Assembly (NCBI GenBank): GCA_037481715.1
Contig: JBBFLD010000008.1
Coordinates: 62,001 to 126,000, forward strand
Direction: 5' to 3'
Length of the DNA: 64,000 nucleotides
Origin: Rosettibacter sp037481715
Lineage (GTDB): Bacteria; Bacteroidota; Ignavibacteria; Ignavibacteriales; Melioribacteraceae
The number at the start of each line of letters is the position of its first letter. Position 1 is the stretch's first letter. The notes under the pieces are model-generated. The model was not told where the DNA came from and made no database searches. It was given only the letters and a program-made list of their open reading frames with translations. Shown piece by piece: positions 7,286 to 15,720 of this stretch. The translations under genes and the position numbers were made by a program.

Positions 7286-7750
7286 ATGGATATTCTAAGT
7301 AACTTGAAACCGGCAAAAGGTTCACACAAAAGAGAAAAAAGAATTGGTCGTGGCGAAGGCAGCGGACATGGCGGAACTGCAACTCGCGGTATGAATGGTC
7401 AGCGTTCTCGTTCAGGTGCTAAATTCAAAATCTGGTTTGAAGGCGGTCAAATGCCCCTTCAAAGAAGATTACCAAAGAGAGGTTTTCGTAATCCATTTAA
7501 AATTGAATATCAGGTTGTAAATATTGGAAGTATTCAAAAATTAATTGATAACAAAAAAATTGAAGATGATGTTATTAATGCAGTTACCCTTTATAAAAAT
7601 GGTTTAATTTCTAAGGCAGCTGCACCGTATAAAATTCTTGGCAATGGAGAATTAAAATCAAAAATAAATATTGAAGCACATGCATTTAGTGCTTCTGCAA
7701 AAGAAAAAATTGTATCACTTGGTGGAACTATTAAAGAGATTAAAGCTTAA
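7286..7750 (+). CDS. rplO: 50S ribosomal protein L15
   Basis: L15 is a late-assembly large-subunit protein. The 154-residue product has the glycine-rich basic N-terminus (K-R-I-G-R-G-E-G-S-G-H-G-G-T-A-T-R-G, residues about 19-36). It ends with the L15 signature region including A-H-A-F-S-A-S-A. Its stop codon overlaps the secY start (TAATG), suggesting translational coupling with the translocase gene. Confidence 0.97.
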   Translation: MDILSNLKPAKGSHKREKRIGRGEGSGHGGTATRGMNGQRSRSGAKFKIWFEGGQMPLQRRLPKRGFRNPFKIEYQVVNIGSIQKLIDNKKIEDDVINAVTLYKNGLISKAAAPYKILGNGELKSKINIEAHAFSASAKEKIVSLGGTIKEIKA

Positions 7751-9087
7751 TGGCAACTTTTCAAGAAACTTTTCGGAACATATTTAAAATTCACGAGCTG
7801 AGGCAAAGAATTCTTTACACACTTGCCTTGCTAATAATTGTAAGAATTGGTGCACATGTTACATTGCCGGGAATAGATTCACATCTTCTTAATTCGGCAA
7901 TGACCAATTCTACATCTAATAATCTTTTTGGCTTGTATGATTTATTTGTTGGAGGTGCTTTTAGAAATGCAGCTTTGTTTGCTCTTGGGATTATGCCTTA
8001 TATTTCTGCTTCAATTATATTGCAATTAGCAGGTGCTGTAATCCCTTATATTCAAAAGCTGCAAAGAGAAGGAGAAGAAGGAAGAAAGAAGATTACTCAA
8101 TGGACTCGTTATGGCACTGTTATAATCTCTGCTTTTCAAGCATGGGGTGTTACAATACACTTGTTAAATATTCGTTATAACAATGCACCAATAGTTCCTG
8201 AAGAAATACGAGGTATTGGCTGGTCTCTTTCGACAATTGTTTTTCTTGTTGCAGGCACAATATTTATAATGTGGATGGGGGAACAAATTACAGAAAAAGG
8301 AATTGGTAATGGAATTTCACTTATAATTTTTATTGGAATTATTGACCGTTTCCCATTTGCAGTACTTGATGAATATCGATTAATTGCAGCTGGACAAAGA
8401 AATTTAGTAATTGAAGTTGTAATCTTAGCATTTATGGTTCTCGTTATTGCTGGTGTTGTTCTTGTTACTCAAGGCACAAGAAGAATTCCAGTTCAATATG
8501 CTAAAAGAGTTGTTGGAAGAAAAGTTTATGGCGGCGTTACTCAATATATTCCACTTAGAGTTAATACTGCCGGAGTAATGCCAATAATTTTTGCTCAATC
8601 GATTATGTTTATTCCGAGCACATTGTTCTCATTTTTCCCGAACAATGAATTTATTGCATCGATTGCAGGTTATTTTACTTACGAATCTTTTACATATTCT
8701 TTCATTTATGCGTTGATGATAATTTTCTTTACATACTTCTATACAGCAATTGCATTTAATCCTCAGGATGTTGCAGAGACAATGAAAAAGCAAGGTGGTT
8801 TCATACCTGGAATAAGACCAGGAAAACAAACCGCTGAATTTATAGATAATATATTGACAAAAATTACTTTACCAGGTTCAATATTCTTGGCAATTATTGC
8901 TATACTGCCAGCATTTGTTTCAAAGATTGGTGTATCAGGAAGTTTTGCTTCATTTTTTGGCGGTACAAGTTTATTGATTGTTGTTGGTGTTGCTCTTGAT
9001 ACTTTACAGCAAATTGAATCTCATTTACTCATGCGTCATTACGACGGATTTATGAAATCCGGTAAAATTAGAGGCAGAAGATTTTAA
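7750..9087 (+). CDS. secY: Protein translocase subunit SecY
   Basis: SecY is the channel-forming subunit of the Sec translocon in the inner membrane. The 445-residue product has the usual length and about ten hydrophobic segments. It shows the N-terminal signature around L-G-I-M-P-Y-I-S-A-S-I-I-L-Q-L (residues about 79-93) and the second signature T-E-K-G-I-G-N-G-I-S-L-I-I-F (residues about 181-194). The ATG overlaps the rplO stop codon. The next gene is map; the adk gene found between secY and map in many bacteria is absent here. Confidence 0.98.
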   Translation: MATFQETFRNIFKIHELRQRILYTLALLIIVRIGAHVTLPGIDSHLLNSAMTNSTSNNLFGLYDLFVGGAFRNAALFALGIMPYISASIILQLAGAVIPYIQKLQREGEEGRKKITQWTRYGTVIISAFQAWGVTIHLLNIRYNNAPIVPEEIRGIGWSLSTIVFLVAGTIFIMWMGEQITEKGIGNGISLIIFIGIIDRFPFAVLDEYRLIAAGQRNLVIEVVILAFMVLVIAGVVLVTQGTRRIPVQYAKRVVGRKVYGGVTQYIPLRVNTAGVMPIIFAQSIMFIPSTLFSFFPNNEFIASIAGYFTYESFTYSFIYALMIIFFTYFYTAIAFNPQDVAETMKKQGGFIPGIRPGKQTAEFIDNILTKITLPGSIFLAIIAILPAFVSKIGVSGSFASFFGGTSLLIVVGVALDTLQQIESHLLMRHYDGFMKSGKIRGRRF

Positions 9088-9107
9088 TTAGTTAACGACA
9101 GCTTATT

Positions 9108-9869
9108 GTGATATTAATAAAGACAAAAAAAGAAATTGATTACATTAGAGAAAGCTGTCGAATTGTTGCAGAAGTTTTACAATTAATGAAGCGTTATGCC
9201 AAACCTGGTATAACGACACTTGAGCTCGATAAGATTGCAGAAGATTATATTCTTAGCAATAATGCAAGAGCAGCTTTCAAAGGATATTCACAAGCAGGCT
9301 CTTTTGATTACCCGGGCTCAATTTGTTCTTCAATTGATGATGAGGTTGTTCATGGAATTCCAGGCAACCGTGTTCTAAAAGAAGGTGAACTTCTCTCAGT
9401 TGATGTTGGAGTAGAAAAAAATAATTACTTTGGAGATGCAGCAATAAGTATTGCAATAGGTAAAATTTCTGATGAAAAACAAAAACTGATGGAAGTAACA
9501 GAAAAATCTCTTTATCTTGGAATTGAACAAGCTGTTGCAGGAAATAGAATAGGTGACATTGGTAATGCAATTCAAACTTATGTTGAATCTTTTGGATTCT
9601 CTGTGGTTAGAGATTTGTGTGGACACGGAGTTGGAAAACATTTACACGAAGATCCTCAAATCCCAAATTATGGTAAAAGAGGAACAGGAGCTTTAATTAA
9701 AAACGGGATGACCTTAGCAATTGAACCTATGATTAATATGGGTTCTTATAAAGTTTTTGTAGATGAAGATGGCTGGACTGTAAAAACAATGGATGGTTTG
9801 CCATCTGCTCATTTTGAACATACAATTGCAGTAATTGATGGTAAACCAGAAATCTTAACAATATGCTAA
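9108..9869 (+). CDS. map: Methionine aminopeptidase, type I
   Basis: Removes the initiator methionine from nascent cytosolic proteins using two divalent metal ions. The 253-residue product is a type I enzyme without the N-terminal zinc finger. The metal ligands are recognisable: the first Asp in S-V-D-V-G, the second in F-G-D-A-A, the His in G-H-G-V-G-K-x-L-H-E-D-P, and Glu residues in A-I-E-P-M and F-E-H-T. The start is GTG with a poor ribosome-binding site. It lies 20 bases after secY and 10 before infA. Confidence 0.96.
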   Translation: MILIKTKKEIDYIRESCRIVAEVLQLMKRYAKPGITTLELDKIAEDYILSNNARAAFKGYSQAGSFDYPGSICSSIDDEVVHGIPGNRVLKEGELLSVDVGVEKNNYFGDAAISIAIGKISDEKQKLMEVTEKSLYLGIEQAVAGNRIGDIGNAIQTYVESFGFSVVRDLCGHGVGKHLHEDPQIPNYGKRGTGALIKNGMTLAIEPMINMGSYKVFVDEDGWTVKTMDGLPSAHFEHTIAVIDGKPEILTIC

Positions 9870-9879
9870 ATAATAAAGT

Positions 9880-10098
9880 ATGGCAAAGCAAGGACCAATA
9901 AAAGTTGATGGAATTGTTACAGAAACATTACCAAATGCTCATTTTAAAGTTCGACTTGAAAATGGGCATGAAATCCTTGCTCATATTTCTGGAAAGATGA
10001 GAATGCATTTCATAAAAATATTAGTTGGAGATAAAGTAGCAGTTGAGCTTTCGCCATACGATTTAAATAAAGGAAGAATCACATATAGATATAAATAA
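9880..10098 (+). CDS. infA: Translation initiation factor IF-1
   Basis: IF-1 blocks the A site during initiation. The 72-residue OB-fold product has the normal length and the conserved core: E-A/V-T-E-x-L-P-N-A-x-F-K-V-x-L-E-N-G-H-E-I-L-A-H-I-S-G-K-M-R, and D-K-V-A-V-E-L-S-P-Y-D-L-x-K-G-R-I-T-Y-R. It lies between map and rpmJ, a common arrangement. Confidence 0.98.
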   Translation: MAKQGPIKVDGIVTETLPNAHFKVRLENGHEILAHISGKMRMHFIKILVGDKVAVELSPYDLNKGRITYRYK

Positions 10099-10108
10099 TG
10101 AGGAATTT

Positions 10109-10222
10109 ATGAAAGTAAGAGCATCTGTAAAAAAAATGTGTGAACATTGTAAGATTATAAAACGCAAAGGAGTTGTAAGAGTTATTTGTAAAAATCCAAA
10201 ACATAAACAAAGACAAGGTTAA
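10109..10222 (+). CDS. rpmJ: 50S ribosomal protein L36
   Basis: A 37-residue reading frame starts at ATG 10109, behind a GAGG, and ends at TAA 10220-10222. It begins M-K-V-R-A-S-V-K-K-M-C and carries the L36 zinc ribbon ligands C11, C14, C27 and H32, ending in K-Q-R-Q-G. This is the zinc-binding form. It lies 10 bases after infA and 18 before rpsM. Confidence 0.96.
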   Translation: MKVRASVKKMCEHCKIIKRKGVVRVICKNPKHKQRQG

Positions 10223-10240
10223 AATTTAGGAGGATAAAGA

Positions 10241-10624
10241 TTGGCTCGTATAGCAGGTATTGACTTACCAAAACAAAAAAAAGCATTTATAGGATTAACC
10301 TATATCTACGGCATTGGTAGAAAGAGTGCAATGGACATTCTCCAAAAAGCAGAAGTTAATCCTGATAAAAGAATTGGAGAACTTACAGAAGAAGAAATTG
10401 CAAGAATCCGTTCCATAATGACTGCTGAATATAAAGTTGAAGGTGCATTAAGAAGTGAGGTTCAGCAGAATATTAAGAGACTTATGGATATCGGATGTTA
10501 CCGCGGCTTGCGTCATAGAAGGGGATTACCTGTAAGAGGTCAAAGAACAAGAACTAATGCAAGAACAAGAAAAGGTAAACGTAAAACTGTAGCTGGAAAG
10601 AAAAAAGCACCGGCTAAGAAGTAA
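10241..10624 (+). CDS. rpsM: 30S ribosomal protein S13
   Basis: S13 forms bridges to the large subunit from the head. The 127-residue product begins M-A-R-I-A-G-I-D-L-P and has Y-I-Y-G-I-G-x-x-x-A and the C-terminal signature C-Y-R-G-L-R-H-R-R-G-L-P-V-R-G-Q-R-T-R-T-N-A-R-T-R-K-G. It ends in a Lys/Ala-rich tail. The start is TTG, fixed by AGGAGG at 10228-10233 and the conserved N-terminus. Confidence 0.97.
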   Translation: MARIAGIDLPKQKKAFIGLTYIYGIGRKSAMDILQKAEVNPDKRIGELTEEEIARIRSIMTAEYKVEGALRSEVQQNIKRLMDIGCYRGLRHRRGLPVRGQRTRTNARTRKGKRKTVAGKKKAPAKK

Positions 10625-10644
10625 TAAATAATTGAGGAGTTAAA

Positions 10645-11031
10645 TTGGCTAAGGCAGTTAAAAAAGCAAAGAAAAAAGTTCACGTTGATGCAGTTGGAGT
10701 TGCTCATATTAAAGCATCATTCAACAACGTGATTGTTACTATTACAGATATTTATGGAAATACAATATCATGGTCTTCAGCAGGCAAAAATGGCTTTAAA
10801 GGCTCAAGAAAAAATACGCCATTTGCAGCTCAAGTTACTGCTGAAGCAGCTGCTAAAGAAGCTTACGACCTTGGACTAAGAAAAGTTGATGTTATTATCA
10901 AAGGTCCAGGCGCAGGCAGAGAAGCAGCTATCAGAGCATTAAATACAGCTGGATTGGAAATATTATCAATTAAAGATAATACTCCAATTCCACATAATGG
11001 TTGCAGACCACCAAAACGTAGAAGAGTATAA
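10645..11031 (+). CDS. rpsK: 30S ribosomal protein S11
   Basis: S11 lies on the platform near the E-site mRNA. The 128-residue product has the family core A-S-F-N-N-V-I-V-T-I-T-D (residues about 25-36) and F-K-G-S-R-K-x-T-P-F-A-A-Q. The C-terminal signature I-P-H-N-G-C-R-P-P-K-R-R-R-V is complete. The start is TTG behind GAGGAG. It is placed between rpsM and rpsD in alpha operon order. Confidence 0.98.
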   Translation: MAKAVKKAKKKVHVDAVGVAHIKASFNNVIVTITDIYGNTISWSSAGKNGFKGSRKNTPFAAQVTAEAAAKEAYDLGLRKVDVIIKGPGAGREAAIRALNTAGLEILSIKDNTPIPHNGCRPPKRRRV

Positions 11032-11046
11032 CAGGAGAAAATTTAG

Positions 11047-11673
11047 ATGGCAAGATATACTGGCCCAAGTTGCAAATTATGCAGAAGAGAAAGACAAAAA
11101 TTATTCTTAAAAGGTTCTAAGTGTTACACCGAAAAATGTCCTCTTGAAAAAAGAAATTATGCACCAGGACAACATGGGTTAACACGCCGTGCAAAATTCT
11201 CTGAATACGGTGTTCAATTAAGAGAAAAACAAAAAGTAAAAAGAATTTATGGATTGCAGGAAGCTCAATTCCGCATCTACTTCGATAGAGCAATGAGACA
11301 AAAAGGTGTTACTGGTGCTAACTTAATTAAATTGCTTGAAAGAAGACTTGATAATGTTGTTTATCGTCTCGGTTTTGCTCCATCTAGAAAAGCTGCTCGT
11401 CAATTAATTTTGCACAGACATTTTACTGTCAACAACAAAATTGTAAATATTCCATCTTATTTGCTTTCACCTGGTGATGTTGTTGCAGTAAGAGAAAAGA
11501 GTAAAAAACTCGATGTAATTCATAATTCTTTAAGAAGAACCAAAGATAATCTCTACAGTTGGTTGTCTATCGACAAAGCAACTCTATCAGGAACATTTAT
11601 GAATATTCCTGAAAGAGAAGAAATTCCGCTTAATGCTAATGAACAATTGATTGTAGAATTGTATTCTAAGTAA
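11047..11673 (+). CDS. rpsD: 30S ribosomal protein S4, zinc-binding type
   Basis: S4 nucleates 16S rRNA assembly. The 208-residue product has four N-terminal cysteines (C9, C12, C26, C31) in the spacing of the zinc-containing form. It has the S4 RNA-binding domain with L-E-R-R-L-D-N-V-V-Y-R-L-G-F-A (residues about 98-112) and A-R-Q-L-I-L-H-R-H-F. It precedes rpoA, as in the standard alpha operon. Confidence 0.97.
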   Translation: MARYTGPSCKLCRRERQKLFLKGSKCYTEKCPLEKRNYAPGQHGLTRRAKFSEYGVQLREKQKVKRIYGLQEAQFRIYFDRAMRQKGVTGANLIKLLERRLDNVVYRLGFAPSRKAARQLILHRHFTVNNKIVNIPSYLLSPGDVVAVREKSKKLDVIHNSLRRTKDNLYSWLSIDKATLSGTFMNIPEREEIPLNANEQLIVELYSK

Positions 11674-11704
11674 TTTTATAAATTTAATATAGAGGATAAT
11701 TTAC

Positions 11705-12703
11705 ATGAGCTATCCGTTTATTAAAATGCCCGATGGCGTTGTTCAAGACGAATCCTCAAAAAGTGCTACATTTGGGAGATTTATTATTCAACCATTAGAA
11801 CGAGGATTTGGAGTAACATTAGGTAATTCGTTAAGAAGGGTATTACTATCCTCTCTTCCTGGCGCAGCTATAACTGCAGTCAAAATTGAAGGTGTCCTTC
11901 ATGAATTTTCTACTATTCCAGGTGTTCTGGAAGATGTTACAGAAATAATTCTTAATCTCAAAAAAGTAAGACTCAAACTTCTCGATAAAAAAACAACATC
12001 ATGTCAGGTCTCTATTACAGGAGCAGCAGATTTTAAAGCTGCAGATATTCAAAATGCTTGTCCTGATGTTCAGATTCTTAATCCTGACCTTCATATTGCA
12101 AAACTTAATGCAGATGCTAAGTTGAATATGGAACTTCGTTTTGGTGTTGGTAAAGGTTATGTCCCTGCAGAAGAACAAAAAACACCTGACATGACAATTG
12201 GAACTATTCCAATTGATTCTATCTACACTCCAATTGTTAATGTTCGATATGATGTTGAAAATGTTCGTATCGGTGAAAGAAATGATTATGAAAAATTAAC
12301 TTTAGAAATTACCACCGATGGTTCTATTACACCAGAAGAAGCTTTATCAACTTCTGGAAAAATATTAAGAGACCACATTCAGTTATTCATCAACTTTGAT
12401 GTTGAACCAGAAGAAGAAAAAGTTGAAACTAAAGTTGATGCTGAAACTGAAAGAATCAGAAAGATTCTTTTAACAAATGTTGAAGACCTTGAACTAAGTG
12501 TTCGTTCACATAACTGCTTAAAATCTGCAAACATTAAAACTATTGCAGATTTAGTTAGAAGAGATGAGAATGAAATGCTCAAGTTCAGAAACTTTGGTAG
12601 AAAATCTTTAGCAGAACTTAAAGAAATTGTAGAAAGTTTTGGACTCCACTTTGGAATGGATGTCGATAAATACCTTGTAGATAAACCAGAAAAAAACAGC
12701 TAA
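11705..12703 (+). CDS. rpoA: DNA-directed RNA polymerase subunit alpha
   Basis: The alpha subunit dimerises to scaffold RNA polymerase. The 332-residue product has the N-terminal dimerisation domain with T-L-G-N-S-L-R-R-V-L-L-S-S-L-P-G-A-A (residues about 38-55). An acidic linker around residue 240 leads to the C-terminal domain containing L-x-L-S-V-R-S-x-N-C-L-K-S-A-N-I and F-G-x-K-S-L-A-E-L-K. Length is typical. It is followed after 9 bases by rplQ. Confidence 0.98.
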   Translation: MSYPFIKMPDGVVQDESSKSATFGRFIIQPLERGFGVTLGNSLRRVLLSSLPGAAITAVKIEGVLHEFSTIPGVLEDVTEIILNLKKVRLKLLDKKTTSCQVSITGAADFKAADIQNACPDVQILNPDLHIAKLNADAKLNMELRFGVGKGYVPAEEQKTPDMTIGTIPIDSIYTPIVNVRYDVENVRIGERNDYEKLTLEITTDGSITPEEALSTSGKILRDHIQLFINFDVEPEEEKVETKVDAETERIRKILLTNVEDLELSVRSHNCLKSANIKTIADLVRRDENEMLKFRNFGRKSLAELKEIVESFGLHFGMDVDKYLVDKPEKNS

Positions 12704-12712
12704 GGTTGAATA

Positions 12713-13168
12713 ATGAGACACAGAGTTAAAGGAAGAAAATTAAAAAGAACTTCTGAGCATCGACTTGCTACACTCAGAAATCTTGCAACTTCTTTATTGA
12801 AACATAAAAAGATTAAAACAACAGTTGCAAAAGCAAAAGAACTTCGCACTTTTGTTGAACCTTTGATTACAAAGGCAAAAGTAGATTCAGTTGCTTCAAG
12901 AAGATATGTTGCAGCTGAGATTAAAGACAAAAGTGTTGTCAAAGAACTTTTTACAGAAATTATTCCAAAGATTGGCGATAGACCGGGTGGTTATACAAGA
13001 ATTGTTAAGTTAGGTCAAAGAAAAGGCGATGGTGCAGAGTTAGCTATAATTGAACTGGTTGATTACAGTGGATTGGTAAAACCAAAACCAGAAAAGAAGG
13101 AAAAAGCTGAAAAAGAAACTCCAGCAGCTGAAGAAAAGAAAGAAGTTGCTGAAGAAAAAACTGCTTGA
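12713..13168 (+). CDS. rplQ: 50S ribosomal protein L17 with a charged C-terminal tail
   Basis: The first roughly 120 residues match bacterial L17: M-R-H-R-V-K-G-R-K-L-x-R-T-S-x-H-R-L-A-T-L-R-N-L and G-D-R-P-G-G-Y-T-R-I-V-K-L. The remaining 30 residues are a Lys/Glu/Ala-rich tail. Total length is 151 residues against about 120 in E. coli, as in several Bacteroidota. It is the last gene of the cluster and ends in two adjacent TGA codons. A hairpin terminator follows within 30 bases. Confidence 0.97.
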   Translation: MRHRVKGRKLKRTSEHRLATLRNLATSLLKHKKIKTTVAKAKELRTFVEPLITKAKVDSVASRRYVAAEIKDKSVVKELFTEIIPKIGDRPGGYTRIVKLGQRKGDGAELAIIELVDYSGLVKPKPEKKEKAEKETPAAEEKKEVAEEKTA

Positions 13169-13192
13169 TGAAATTTAACTAATTATTTTGTG

Positions 13193-13226
13193 TAGAGACT
13201 TGCAAATGCAAGTCTCTATTTTTTTA
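13193..13226 (+). terminator. Rho-independent terminator after rplQ
   Basis: An 11-bp perfect stem (13193-13203 with 13208-13218) closes a 4-base loop and is followed by a run of seven T. It lies 24 bases after the rplQ stop codon, between rplQ and the convergent fumC gene. It therefore ends the ribosomal protein transcript. The minus-strand side has only a weak T-rich flank. Confidence 0.9.
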
Positions 13227-13229
13227 AAT

Positions 13230-14621
13230 TTACTTTTTTGGGCCAATCATCTTTTCAGGTCTTACAACTTCATCAAATTGTTCTGCTGTTAATAGTCCAA
13301 GTTCAACTGCAGCCTCTTTCAAAGTTTTATTTTCTTTATGAGCTTTCTTAGCAACTTTAGCTGCATTGTCATAGCCAATTACTGGATTTAAAGCAGTAAC
13401 AAGCATTAAGGAATTTTCCAGATGTTTTTTAATATTATTCTCATTTGGAACAATTCCAACAACACAATTATCTGTAAAGCTTTCGCATGCATCTGCAAGC
13501 AATCTAATGGATTGCAGAATATTATAGGCAATGACAGGCATAAAAACATTCAATTCAAAATTTCCACTTGCTCCTGCGATATTAATTGTGACATCGTTTC
13601 CAAAAACTTGAGCACAAACCATTGTCATAGCTTCTGATTGTGTTGGATTAACTTTGCCTGGCATAATTGAACTGCCTGGTTCATTTTCAGGGAGTGATAT
13701 TTCTCCAATTCCACATCTTGGTCCAGAGCCAAGCCAACGAATATCATTTGCAATTTTCATAAGAGAAGCTGCTAAGGTTTTTAATACTCCGCTCATTTCA
13801 ACTAATGCATCTTTGCCTGCCATAGCTTCAAATTTGTTGGGAGCTGTTTTAAACGGTTTGCCTGTAATTTCAGAAATTTTTTCTGCGACTTTAACTGCAT
13901 AATCTGGATGTGTATTTAATCCTGTTCCCACAGCAGTTCCACCAAGTGGAATTTCATAAAGTCTTTTTAATGCGTCATTAATTCTTGCTAAGCCATTTGT
14001 TAATTGCTGAGCATAACCAGAAAATTCTTGACCTAATGTTAATGGCGTTGCATCCATTAAATGGGTTCTGCCAATTTTAATAATATCTTTGAATTCTTTT
14101 GATTTAGCATCAAGCGCATCGCGAAGTTTTGTAACCATTGGAATTAATCTGCGATGAATTTCTTCAACAGCTGCAATATGGATTGCAGTTGGAAAAGCAT
14201 CATTTGTTGATTGAGCTTTGTTTACATCATCATTAGGATGAATTGGTTTTTTGCTTCCAAGCACGCCGCCTGCCATTTCAATTGCACGATTAGAAATCAC
14301 TTCATTTACATTCATATTTGTTTGTGTTCCGCTTCCTGTTTGCCATACTACAAGCGGGAAATGTTCATTAAGTTTTCCTTCAATTACTTCTTCTGCTGCC
14401 TTGACAATTAATTCTCTTTTTTCATCTGATAATAAACCAAGTTCGTTGTTTGTTATTGCTGCAGCTTTTTTAACAATTGCAAGTGCTCTTATCAATTCGA
14501 ATGGGAAACGTTCACCTCCAATTTTGAAATTCATAAGTGAACGCGCAGTTTGAGCACCATAATACTTATCTGCGGGTACTTTAACTTCACCCATACTATC
14601 TGTTTCAATTCTGTATTCCAT
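13230..14621 (-). CDS. fumC: Class II fumarate hydratase
   Basis: Catalyses the reversible hydration of fumarate to malate in the citric acid cycle, without an iron-sulfur cluster. The 463-residue product has the class II length and motifs: T-G-S-G-T-Q-T-N-M-N-V-N-E-V (residues about 95-108), H-P-N-D-D-V-N-K-A-Q-S-S/T-N-D (128-141), G-R-T-H-L-M-D-A-T-P-L-T-L-G (184-197), and the catalytic loop G-S-S-I-M-P-G-K-V-N-P (316-326). It is convergent with rplQ and appears to be transcribed alone. Confidence 0.97.
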   Translation of the reverse strand: MEYRIETDSMGEVKVPADKYYGAQTARSLMNFKIGGERFPFELIRALAIVKKAAAITNNELGLLSDEKRELIVKAAEEVIEGKLNEHFPLVVWQTGSGTQTNMNVNEVISNRAIEMAGGVLGSKKPIHPNDDVNKAQSTNDAFPTAIHIAAVEEIHRRLIPMVTKLRDALDAKSKEFKDIIKIGRTHLMDATPLTLGQEFSGYAQQLTNGLARINDALKRLYEIPLGGTAVGTGLNTHPDYAVKVAEKISEITGKPFKTAPNKFEAMAGKDALVEMSGVLKTLAASLMKIANDIRWLGSGPRCGIGEISLPENEPGSSIMPGKVNPTQSEAMTMVCAQVFGNDVTINIAGASGNFELNVFMPVIAYNILQSIRLLADACESFTDNCVVGIVPNENNIKKHLENSLMLVTALNPVIGYDNAAKVAKKAHKENKTLKEAAVELGLLTAEQFDEVVRPEKMIGPKK

Positions 14622-15004
14622 TTTAACTCCAAGTTATTATTATTTTCAAAGTCAAATTATGTTATTGAACTTTGATTTTCAATTATGAAATTGATGATGT
14701 CATTTGATATGAAAATGAAAGAAGTGAATTATAACTCAGCAATAAATTTTTTTATCTAAATCGAAGTGAATAAGATTTTTGTTGCTTCATCCTAAAGGTA
14801 ACAAATAATTTTTTATTAAGTCAGCTCATTATTAAAAAAGCGGGCTGACTGATTTGAACGGCAAACTTTCAATCTTGTAATTCTTAAATCTTTTAATCTT
14901 GCAATCTTGCAATTTTGTAATCTTGTAATCTTGCAATCTTGCAATCTTGCAATTTTGTAATCTTTTAATCTTGCAATCTTGCAATTTTGTAATTTTGTAA
15001 TGAA
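14622..15004. other. Intergenic region upstream of fumC
   Basis: No protein-coding frame is supported here. The half next to fumC is AT-rich and should hold the fumC promoter, but I could not place convincing -35/-10 boxes. It contains an inverted repeat with 7-bp arms at 14646-14652 and 14669-14675, and another at 14819-14825 and 14844-14850. The right part is an array of 8-bp repeats that reaches the stop codon of the NlpC/P60 gene. Confidence 0.6.
14871..14998. repeat. Tandem 8-bp repeat array (consensus AATCTTGC)
   Basis: Sixteen contiguous 8-base units start at 14871. Seven are exactly AATCTTGC; the rest are variants such as AATTTTGT, AATCTTGT and AATCTTTT. All keep the leading AAT except for wobble in later positions. 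The AATTTTGT variant recurs every three or four units, hinting at a higher-order repeat. The array ends 6 bases before the stop codon of the minus-strand gene at 15005. Unit size and lack of spacers exclude CRISPR; the origin is probably slippage. Confidence 0.9.
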
Positions 15005-15709
15005 TTACTCCGAAGATATTTCTATTCTTCTTGCCCCGTAATATCTTTTTGCATAATATTTTTCATTTAAGGAAGAAATTGTTACGCCAAGTTTGCGGCT
15101 CGAATGGACAAATTGATTATCACCTATATAAATTCCAACATGACCTGGCTTTGACCTTCTGCTTGTATTGAAAAAAACCAGGTCGCCAAATTCTAAATCA
15201 TCTTTATCAACTTTTTCTCCTACTTCAAACTGTTCTCTTGCAGAACGAGGAAGTTCTATGGAAAACGAATTCAAAAATATTTGTCTTGTAAAACCCGAGC
15301 AATCAATACCATCATTTGTGTTGCCGCCGTATTTATATGGAGCATCAAGATATTTTATTACTTCAAGTAATATTCTTTCTCTAAATGTTAATGGGACATC
15401 GGGATTAATGTAATTTTTATAATTAGCTACAAATTTTTCTTTATCTATTGGATTTTCTTCTACGGGCATTTCATCAAATTCATCTTGAGTTGAATCAGTA
15501 TCAACCTGATTGTCTACTGAAGAAGTTTTTGGTTTTTCATTTTGCTTTTTTAGTGTATCCTTAGATGCGAATCGAACAGATTTTTTTTGTTGTTCTTTTT
15601 TATACTTTGATTGATTATATCTTTGTGCACTTGATGAAGGTGCACATCCTTCAAATAAAATTAAAAATAATATCCCAATTATAAATGATTTAATTAATCT
15701 AATGAACAT
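15005..15709 (-). CDS. NlpC/P60 family cysteine endopeptidase, probable lipoprotein
   Basis: Probably cleaves peptide cross-bridges of peptidoglycan in the periplasm. The 234-residue product has an N-terminal hydrophobic segment ending in F-E-G-C (Cys22), a loose lipobox. A polar low-complexity linker to about residue 90 follows, then an NlpC/P60 domain. The catalytic triad is visible as Cys137 in D-C-S-G-F, His190 in G-H-V-G-I-Y and His202 in F-V-H-S-S. It lies 11 bases after the sigma factor gene and is probably the last gene of that operon. Confidence 0.9.
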   Translation of the reverse strand: MFIRLIKSFIIGILFLILFEGCAPSSSAQRYNQSKYKKEQQKKSVRFASKDTLKKQNEKPKTSSVDNQVDTDSTQDEFDEMPVEENPIDKEKFVANYKNYINPDVPLTFRERILLEVIKYLDAPYKYGGNTNDGIDCSGFTRQIFLNSFSIELPRSAREQFEVGEKVDKDDLEFGDLVFFNTSRRSKPGHVGIYIGDNQFVHSSRKLGVTISSLNEKYYAKRYYGARRIEISSE

Positions 15710-15720
15710 GATAAAAGTAA

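Noticed and set aside
13654..13902. Plus-strand frame of 82 codons inside fumC (with others at 14211-14553)
   Set aside because: They are antisense to a fully conserved fumarase gene and have no family resemblance.
14871..14998. CRISPR array
   Set aside because: Units are 8 bases, contiguous and without spacers; no cas gene is present.
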